This document shows, one piece after another, positions 1-4,598 of a stretch of 12,317 nt of DNA. The notes under the pieces are model-generated. The model saw nothing but the letters and a program-made list of their open reading frames with translations, did not search any database and was not told the origin of the DNA. This DNA comes from Verrucomicrobiota bacterium (GTDB lineage: Bacteria > Verrucomicrobiota > Verrucomicrobiia > Limisphaerales > AV2): positions 1 to 12,317 of the forward strand of contig QHPA01000339.1 in the NCBI GenBank assembly GCA_003218935.1, written 5' to 3'. Every line of letters begins with the position of its first letter. Position 1 is the stretch's first letter. The position numbers were made by a program, and so were the translations under genes.

Positions 1-317
1 ACGTCCGGCGGGCCGCCGTAATAGATGTTCCAACCACCGTCCGGCAGTTGCATGGAAAAGATATGATTGACCGCTTTGCGCTGCCATGTCTTGTCCACTT
101 TGCCGTCCCAGTGATGGTAGGCGATCATGTCGGAGCAGAGGGTCGAATCGACCATCAGTTCGCCGACCCAATAACCTTCCGGCTTCTGGAGGCCGAGTAA
201 ATGGAGTTGCGACCGCTCGATGGCGATCTGTAATGCGTCTGGTTGGGACCCGACCCTTCCGACCGAGGCCGTCGGCTGCGGACCGACCCGGCGTGGGTCA
301 GATATAGTCTCTGACAC
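1..317 (-). CDS. shc: Squalene-hopene cyclase-type terpene cyclase, N-terminal part (runs off left edge)
   Basis: Translating the minus strand gives the start of a class II triterpene cyclase, which in this family converts squalene to hopene at the cytoplasmic membrane. Seen in sequence: an AIERSQLHLLGLQKPEGYW segment, then GELMVDSTLCSDMIAYHHW, then QLPDGGWNIYYGGPPD, which is a QW repeat (Q..DGGW) followed by the YYGGP-type segment typical of the N-terminal barrel. The DxDD catalytic motif would lie beyond the left edge and cannot be checked. The frame is open only from base 356 (TAG at 357-359), and the sole plausible initiator is GTG at 315-317; no ATG occurs before the conserved region. 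Residues before ALQIAIER are odd, with an imperfect RVGPQP/RVGSQP repeat. The gene is divergent from dapF. The family call is firm; the start is uncertain, and a related cyclase of the SHC superfamily is possible. Confidence 0.85.
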   Translation of the reverse strand, partial: MSETISDPRRVGPQPTASVGRVGSQPDALQIAIERSQLHLLGLQKPEGYWVGELMVDSTLCSDMIAYHHWDGKVDKTWQRKAVNHIFSMQLPDGGWNIYYGGPPD

Positions 318-421
318 GTCCGCTAATTTGCGGAGTCGGCCGAAGGGTGTAAAGACCTATTTCCAACGTCAGTTTGGCGTAGGCGCGGCAACCACCACCA
401 AGCTGATGTGACACACGTATT

Positions 422-481
422 CCCCTCACCCGGCCTTCGGCCACTCTCTCCCCATCCGATGTGGAGGGACAGGGTGAGGGG
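422..481. repeat. Inverted-repeat element between divergent shc and dapF
   Basis: A perfect 10-bp inverted repeat, CCCCTCACCC at 422-431 and GGGTGAGGGG at 472-481, encloses 40 bases that contain a small GGCC-TTC-GGCC hairpin and a partly self-complementary CTCTCCCC/GGAGGGAC stretch. It lies in the 261-bp region between the minus-strand cyclase and dapF, where promoters for both should be, but I see no convincing -35/-10 pair. The CCTCACCC...GGGTGAGG pattern looks like a dispersed intergenic repeat known to me from several bacterial genomes; that it is repeated in this genome is inference. Confidence 0.5.
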
Positions 482-578
482 GGACTCGATAGGGTGGTAG
501 CCAAGGTGCGCCCTGCAAAGCCGTGGCAGGCCATTTTCGTGGACAACCTTAAGCGGTGGACAGTAGCTTTGCCGGCCC

Positions 579-1424
579 ATGAAGTTTTTCAAATATCACG
601 CGCTGGGGAACGATTACCTGGTGATTGATCCCAAAGATTGCCCTGCGCCGCCAACAGCGGCGCAGATCAAAGTGATTTGTCATCGGAACTTTGGCGTCGG
701 TTCTGATGGGATTTTGCTCGGGCCGCTGCCGTCGGATCAAGCGCGGTTTGCGTTGCGCATTTTCAATCCGGACGGCAGCGAGGCGGAAAAGAGCGGCAAC
801 GGGCTGCGCATTTTCTCGCGTTACCTCTGGGACCGGCAGTTGGTCCAGGACGAAGAGTTCGCCATCCAGACGCCGGGCGGTGTGGTGAAATCGCGCGTGC
901 TGGACGGCGGAAAAACCGTGCGCGTCGAAATGGGCCAGGTCAGTTTCTGGAGCGACAAAATTCCCGTAGCTGGTCCGCGCCGCGAGGTCATCAATGAAAA
1001 AATCACCGTCGGCGGCCGCACGTTCAGCTTTTGCGCGGCGACGATCGGGAATCCGCACTGCGTCATTCTTCTGCCGGAAATCAGCGCCGGACTGGCGAAG
1101 CAGTACGGGCCGTTGCTGGAGACACATCCCAATTTCCCGAAGCGCACGAATGTGCAGTTTCTGAAAGTGCTCGACCGGGAAAACATTCAAATCGAAATCT
1201 GGGAACGTGGGGCCGGTAACACGCTGGCGTCCGGCAGCAGCAGCAGCGCGGCGGCTGCCGTGGCGCGCAAACTCGGCCTGTGCGCCCCGTCCATCACCGT
1301 GCGCATGCCCGGAGGCAAACTGGCCATTGAAATCAGCAGCGACTTCGACATTTTGATGACCGGGCCGGTGACGAAAGTGGCGGAGGGAACTATTGCCGCG
1401 GAAATGTTCACGATTGCTGTTTGA
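579..1424 (+). CDS. dapF: Diaminopimelate epimerase family protein with Ser in place of both catalytic Cys
   Basis: This 281-residue protein has the full DapF fold (family usually about 270-280 residues), which interconverts LL- and meso-diaminopimelate in the cytoplasm. Motifs in order: KYHALGNDYLVID (5-17), RNFGVGSDGILLG (36-48), IFNPDGSEAEKSGNG (61-75), GNPHC (157-161), TNVQF (190-194) and ERGAGNTLASGS (209-220). In characterised DapF the two active-site residues are cysteines (Cys73 and Cys217 in Haemophilus influenzae) in CGNG and ACG motifs. Here these positions are Ser72 (AGC) and Ser218 (TCC). The acid/base chemistry is therefore uncertain: the protein could be a serine-using epimerase, a relative acting on another amino acid, or inactive. 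Its place 117 bp before dapA supports a role in the DAP pathway. The ATG at 579 lies directly before the conserved MKFFKYHALGND and has no clear Shine-Dalgarno sequence. Confidence 0.85.
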   Translation: MKFFKYHALGNDYLVIDPKDCPAPPTAAQIKVICHRNFGVGSDGILLGPLPSDQARFALRIFNPDGSEAEKSGNGLRIFSRYLWDRQLVQDEEFAIQTPGGVVKSRVLDGGKTVRVEMGQVSFWSDKIPVAGPRREVINEKITVGGRTFSFCAATIGNPHCVILLPEISAGLAKQYGPLLETHPNFPKRTNVQFLKVLDRENIQIEIWERGAGNTLASGSSSSAAAAVARKLGLCAPSITVRMPGGKLAIEISSDFDILMTGPVTKVAEGTIAAEMFTIAV

Positions 1425-1499
1425 ATCCGACTGGAATTGAGCTTTGGTTTGCGGAGTTATGCTGAGTCGGTCGGATTGCAAAATTCGGACTGGCCAAAA

Positions 1500-1526
1500 C
1501 CGCCACTTTGGCGGATTTTATCCGCC
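1500..1526 (+). promoter_or_regulatory. Two overlapping, mutually exclusive hairpins upstream of dapA
   Basis: In the 117-bp dapF-dapA gap, CCGCCA (1500-1505) pairs with TGGCGG (1509-1514) across a 3-base loop. The right arm can instead pair as GGCGGAT (1510-1516) with ATCCGCC (1520-1526), again with a 3-base TTT loop. The first hairpin is flanked by AAAA (1496-1499) and ATTTT (1515-1519), like a weak bidirectional terminator. The second ends 15 bases before the dapA GTG start and could mask the initiation region. This alternating arrangement resembles an attenuator or translation switch, but no leader peptide or known lysine riboswitch is visible, so the function is inference. Confidence 0.35.
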
Positions 1527-1541
1527 GCATTTTGACAAATC

Positions 1542-2420
1542 GTGTTCACGGGAACCTACACCGCAATCGTCACGCCGTTCAAAGACGGCAAAGTGGATGA
1601 ACTCGCGTTTGAGCGCCTCGTCAGGGCGCAGATCAAGGGCGGTGTGGACGGCATCGTGCCGGTCGGAACCACGGGCGAATCGCCGACGCTCAGTTTCGAG
1701 GAGCACATCTACGTCATCGAACTCGCCATCAAATTCGCCGCGAGCAAAATCAGAGTGCTTGCCGGCACCGGCGGGAATTCCACCGACGAAGCGATTTACC
1801 TGACCATCGCGGCCGAAAGGGCCGGCGCCAATGGTTCGCTGCAAGTCGCGCCTTACTACAACAAGCCGACGCAGGAAGGCTTGTTCCAGCATTTCCGCGC
1901 CATCGCTTACGCGACCAAACTGCCCATCGTCCTGTACAGCATTCCGGGGCGCTGCGGCGTTGAGATCGGCGTGGACACAGTCAAACGACTCGCGCGCGAG
2001 TGCAAAAACATTGTCGGCATCAAGGAAGCCGGCGGCAACGCGGACCGCGTCAGCCAGTTGCGGGCGTCGCTGGGACTGAAGTTCACGGTTCTCAGCGGCG
2101 ACGATTCCCTGACGCTGCCGTTCATGGCTGTGGGCGCGCAGGGCGTCGTGAGTGTGGCGTCCAACATCATTCCGCGCGAGGTGGCGCACCTGGTCCAGGC
2201 CTTCGCGATCGGCAAACCGTCCGTCGCGCTGAAATTACACGACAAGTTTTATCCATTGTTCAAAGACTTGTTCATCGAGACAAATCCGGTCCCCATCAAA
2301 GCCGCGCTGGCAATGGCGGGACAAATCGAGGAGGAATATCGCCTGCCGCTCGTGCCGATGAATCCGAAGAACCGGGAGACGTTGAAGGCGACGCTCAAAG
2401 CGTGCGGTTTGTTGCAGTAG
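1542..2420 (+). CDS. dapA: 4-hydroxy-tetrahydrodipicolinate synthase
   Basis: DapA condenses pyruvate with aspartate semialdehyde, the first committed step of the diaminopimelate/lysine pathway (EC 4.3.3.7), in the cytoplasm. The 292-residue length is normal. Visible features: TGTYTAIVTPF near the N-terminus; GTTGES (42-47) with the substrate-binding TTGE; APYYNKPTQEGL (103-114); LYSIPGR (131-137) with the catalytic Tyr132 and the Arg137 that binds aspartate semialdehyde; and GIKEAGG (159-165) with the Schiff-base Lys161. All expected catalytic residues are present. The start is GTG at 1542, forced by an in-frame TGA at 1533-1535; no good Shine-Dalgarno precedes it. It follows dapF on the same strand and is 30 bp before dapB, so co-transcription with dapB is likely. 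Confidence 0.96.
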   Translation: MFTGTYTAIVTPFKDGKVDELAFERLVRAQIKGGVDGIVPVGTTGESPTLSFEEHIYVIELAIKFAASKIRVLAGTGGNSTDEAIYLTIAAERAGANGSLQVAPYYNKPTQEGLFQHFRAIAYATKLPIVLYSIPGRCGVEIGVDTVKRLARECKNIVGIKEAGGNADRVSQLRASLGLKFTVLSGDDSLTLPFMAVGAQGVVSVASNIIPREVAHLVQAFAIGKPSVALKLHDKFYPLFKDLFIETNPVPIKAALAMAGQIEEEYRLPLVPMNPKNRETLKATLKACGLLQ

Positions 2421-2450
2421 TCGCGCGCATCCAGATTTCAAACTCCGACT

Positions 2451-3191
2451 TTGAAGCCAACCAAACTCATCATCACCGGCGCCAAAGGCCGCATGGGTCA
2501 AACGCTGGTCGCCTGTGCGGAACCCAATCCGGAGCTGCAGATCGTTGGCCAGATTGATCTGGGCGATGATTTGTTGCCGCTGATCAAGGAGGCGGATGTA
2601 GTGGTTGATTTCAGTTTTCACGATGCGACCCCGCGGTTCGCGTCCATTTGCGCCGAACACAAGCGAGCGTTGGTCATCGGCACGACCGGGCACAGCGACG
2701 CCGAGAAATCTCAAATCTCAAATCTCAAATCTCAGATTCCAATGGTTTGGGCGTCGAATTATTCCACCGGCGTCAACACCCTGTTCTGGCTCACCCGCAA
2801 GGCGGCGGAGATACTCGGACCAGATTTCGATCTGGAAGTCGTCGAGATGCACCATCGGATGAAGCAGGATGCGCCGAGCGGAACCGCTTCCACGCTCGCG
2901 GAAATCCTCGCTGATGTTCGCCGGCAACTGCTCAGCAAAGTGATTCGGCACGGCCGACACGGCGTCACTGGCGAGCGCACTGCGGCGGAAATCGGCGTGC
3001 ACTCGTTGCGCGGCGGCGACGTCGTGGGCGATCACACGGTGATTTTCGCGGCGACCGCGGAGCGTTTGGAATTGACGCACAAAGCGTCGAGCCGCGGGAC
3101 CTTTGCCAACGGCGCGTTGCGCGCGGCGCAGTGGGTCGTCAAACAAAAGCCCGGAATTTACGACATGCAAGACGTGCTGGGACTAAAGTAG
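2451..3191 (+). CDS. dapB: 4-hydroxy-tetrahydrodipicolinate reductase
   Basis: DapB reduces the DapA product with NAD(P)H to tetrahydrodipicolinate (EC 1.17.1.8). Visible: the dinucleotide-binding GAKGRMG (10-16), VVDFSFHDAT (51-60), GTTGHS (77-82), ASNYSTGVN (101-109), the active-site EMHHRMKQDAPSGTA (132-146; His134 and Lys138 match the E. coli catalytic His159/Lys163) and HSLRGGDVVGDHTVIF in the C-terminal domain, ending GIYDMQDVLGLK as is usual. At 246 residues it is slightly shorter than the E. coli enzyme. The start is TTG at 2451, because no in-frame ATG or GTG precedes the Rossmann motif closely; this start is less certain than the rest. Between GTTGHS and ASNYS it carries KSQISNLKSQI, encoded by four heptamer repeats. 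Its TAG stop (3189-3191) lies inside the left arm of a downstream inverted-repeat element. Confidence 0.95.
   Translation: MKPTKLIITGAKGRMGQTLVACAEPNPELQIVGQIDLGDDLLPLIKEADVVVDFSFHDATPRFASICAEHKRALVIGTTGHSDAEKSQISNLKSQIPMVWASNYSTGVNTLFWLTRKAAEILGPDFDLEVVEMHHRMKQDAPSGTASTLAEILADVRRQLLSKVIRHGRHGVTGERTAAEIGVHSLRGGDVVGDHTVIFAATAERLELTHKASSRGTFANGALRAAQWVVKQKPGIYDMQDVLGLK
2706..2733 (+). repeat. Four perfect AAATCTC heptamers inside dapB
   Basis: AAATCTC is repeated four times without mismatch inside the dapB reading frame and encodes the low-complexity segment KSQISNLKSQ. Seven bases is not a multiple of three, so gain or loss of one unit would shift the frame. The stretch falls in a surface loop before the ASNYSTGVN strand, where DapB homologues vary in sequence. 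Short heptamer arrays of this type are known in some cyanobacteria and, as I recall, in Verrucomicrobiota. Confidence 0.9.
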
Positions 3192-3293
3192 GACGGGCTT
3201 CCAGCCTGTCTCTGCAGTTACACGCAGTCCTGGCCAGGCGATCCCGAAAATTTCGCGTTAGAAATAGTGAGACAGGCGGGACGCCCGTCCTAC
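3188..3293. repeat. 106-bp inverted-repeat element filling the dapB-folK junction
   Basis: Two 23-base arms, 3188-3210 and 3271-3293, are inverted copies of each other with 21 of 23 positions matching (GTAGGACGGGCTTCCAGCC... against ...GGGACGCCCGTCCTAC). The 60-base centre holds two small palindromes, CCTGGCCAGG (3229-3238) and CGAAAATTTCG (3245-3255). The left arm supplies the dapB TAG stop, and the right arm ends four bases before the folK ATG. No transposase and no clear target-site duplication is seen. It may be a non-autonomous mobile or REP-like repeat; in RNA it would form a long stem between the two genes. Confidence 0.8.
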
Positions 3294-3297
3294 GAAA

Positions 3298-3840
3298 ATG
3301 CCGATCAAATCCCCATTCGACGTCCCGAAGTTGCAATTCGAGTTACCCAGGCTTGCATTCATCGCCCTTGGCTCGAATCTTGGCGACCCCAAAGGAAGCG
3401 TGCTCGAGGCGATGGGACGGCTGCAGACGTTGAGCGATTTCCCGCCTCTGCGCTCGTCGCTCTGGCAAAGCACGCCAGTGGATTGTCCGCCTGGTTCGCC
3501 TCTGTTTGTCAACGCCGTCGTCGGCCTGTTGCCTCGAGCCAACGAAACTGCGGACAGTATGCTCGCTGAACTTCAGACGCTGGAGACGGAGTTCGGTCGG
3601 CAGCCAAAGCGGGCGCTGAACGAACCCCGCCCTCTCGACCTTGACCTAGTTTCCTTCCGCCAGGAGACGCGCAACTCGGAGCGATTGACGCTGCCCCATC
3701 CGCGCGCGCACCTGCGCCGGTTCGTCTTGCAGCCGCTGAGCGAAATTGCGCCTGACCTGGTTTTGCCAGGGCAGGTCCTCAACGTTCGTCAGTTGCTCGA
3801 AACACTGGATTCATCCGAAAGACTGCTTCGCCTGGGCTGA
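3298..3840 (+). CDS. folK: 2-amino-4-hydroxy-6-hydroxymethyldihydropteridine pyrophosphokinase
   Basis: FolK (HPPK, EC 2.7.6.3) transfers pyrophosphate from ATP to hydroxymethyldihydropterin in folate synthesis, in the cytoplasm. Visible: FIALGSNLGDP (21-31), the FGR segment (99-101), RPLDLDLV (111-118) with the two metal-binding aspartates Asp114 and Asp116, LPHPR (132-136), and RFVLQPLSEIAPDLVLPG (141-158). The core length is normal for HPPK. About 17 residues precede the conserved core, starting at ATG 3298, which is only four bases past the inverted repeat. This extension is unusual and may reflect a new start created where the repeat inserted. No Shine-Dalgarno is visible. It is 106 bp after dapB on the same strand; a functional link to lysine synthesis is not evident, and the genes are probably just co-transcribed. 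Confidence 0.93.
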   Translation: MPIKSPFDVPKLQFELPRLAFIALGSNLGDPKGSVLEAMGRLQTLSDFPPLRSSLWQSTPVDCPPGSPLFVNAVVGLLPRANETADSMLAELQTLETEFGRQPKRALNEPRPLDLDLVSFRQETRNSERLTLPHPRAHLRRFVLQPLSEIAPDLVLPGQVLNVRQLLETLDSSERLLRLG

Positions 3841-3914
3841 TGTCCGCGGAACCGCGTTTCGTCCGAAAAGGTGATCACTGAATTGCTGCGCCCGCGGCTG
3901 CCGCAACGAAGTTT

Positions 3915-3943
3915 TTGAACCCGACCTGCAATCCGGTTAAATT
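3915..3943 (+). promoter_or_regulatory. Possible sigma-70-type promoter for the PSCyt1/DUF1501 operon
   Basis: TTGAAC (3915-3920) and TAAATT (3938-3943) are separated by 17 bases, and each matches four of six consensus positions. They sit after the folK stop and about 30 bases before the ATG at 3975. If used, transcription would start near 3950, which would exclude the alternative TTG start at 3915 for the following gene. The match is moderate and not independently supported. Confidence 0.3.
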
Positions 3944-3974
3944 TCCAGGGGCTCTTTTTCGTCGTTACTTGGTA

Positions 3975-4598
3975 ATGCTCAGTCCTTTCAACGAGTCGGT
4001 ATTTGCCGAGGCAATTCATCCTTTGGCGCGGCCCAGGAAATGGCTCCGTACTTCCGCAACAGCCGTTTTAGGTCTCTCTCTTACGGCCTGTTCGCTTCCG
4101 GCTCTCGCCGGCTCGCCTGCGGCGGGATCGTCCGCGGCGAAGGCGGGGTACAATCGTGACATCCGGCCGATCCTTTCCGAGAATTGTTTCGCCTGCCACG
4201 GTCCGGACAAAAACCAGCGCAAGGCGAAATTGCGCCTCGATCTGCGGGAGGCGGCACTCGAAAAAGACGCGATTGTTCCAGGCAAACCGGACAAAAGCGA
4301 ACTGGTCAAACGCATTTACACTGTGAACCCGGAGGACGTGATGCCGCCGCCAGAGTCGCATAAGCAGCTGACGCCGGAGCAAAAGGAGTTGTTAGAGCGC
4401 TGGATCGCCGAAGGCGCGGACTACGAGCCGCACTGGGCCTACATCAAACCGGCGCGGCCAGCCGCGCCGGAAACGAAAAATCCGAAGTGGGTACGCAACC
4501 AGATCGACGCGTTCGTTCTCCACACCCTGGAAGCGAAGGGCATCCGGCCTTCGCCGGAAGCGGCGACGCCTACGAGCGCCAGGTGGACCGGCTGCTGA
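3975..4598 (+). CDS. PSCyt1 (planctomycete-type cytochrome c) fragment, 5' part of a broken PSCyt1-DUF1549-DUF1553 gene
   Basis: This encodes the exported N-terminal part of a large PSCyt1-DUF1549-DUF1553 protein. From the ATG at 3975: a basic segment (RPRKWLR), a hydrophobic stretch ending LSLTAC-SLPALA, which fits either a lipobox (LTAC) or a signal peptidase I site (ALA), then the PSCyt1 domain. That domain contains YNRDIRPILSENCFACHGPD, a CxxCH haem-attachment motif, then LRLDLREAAL, KPDKSELVKRI, DVMPPPESHKQLTPEQ and WIAEGADYEPHWAY. It continues into the first residues of DUF1549 (WVRNQIDAFVLHTLEAKGIRPSPEA) and then goes out of frame, ending at TGA 4596-4598. The frame is open back to TTG 3915, but ATG 3975 is the better start. 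The biochemical role of this family is poorly known; envelope or extracellular electron-transfer or polymer-degrading roles are often suggested. Confidence 0.85.
   Translation: MLSPFNESVFAEAIHPLARPRKWLRTSATAVLGLSLTACSLPALAGSPAAGSSAAKAGYNRDIRPILSENCFACHGPDKNQRKAKLRLDLREAALEKDAIVPGKPDKSELVKRIYTVNPEDVMPPPESHKQLTPEQKELLERWIAEGADYEPHWAYIKPARPAAPETKNPKWVRNQIDAFVLHTLEAKGIRPSPEAATPTSARWTGC

Noticed and set aside
549..1481. 310-codon minus-strand open frame covering dapF
   Set aside because: Antisense shadow of dapF with His/Arg/Gln-rich low-information sequence.
3841..3914. Possible terminator after folK
   Set aside because: GC-rich CCGCGG-type words are present, but I could find no stem followed by a T-run.
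3915..3974. TTG at 3915 as the start of the PSCyt1 protein
   Set aside because: The following 20 residues are not part of a signal peptide, and the same bases form a plausible promoter; the ATG at 3975 gives a better-shaped export signal.
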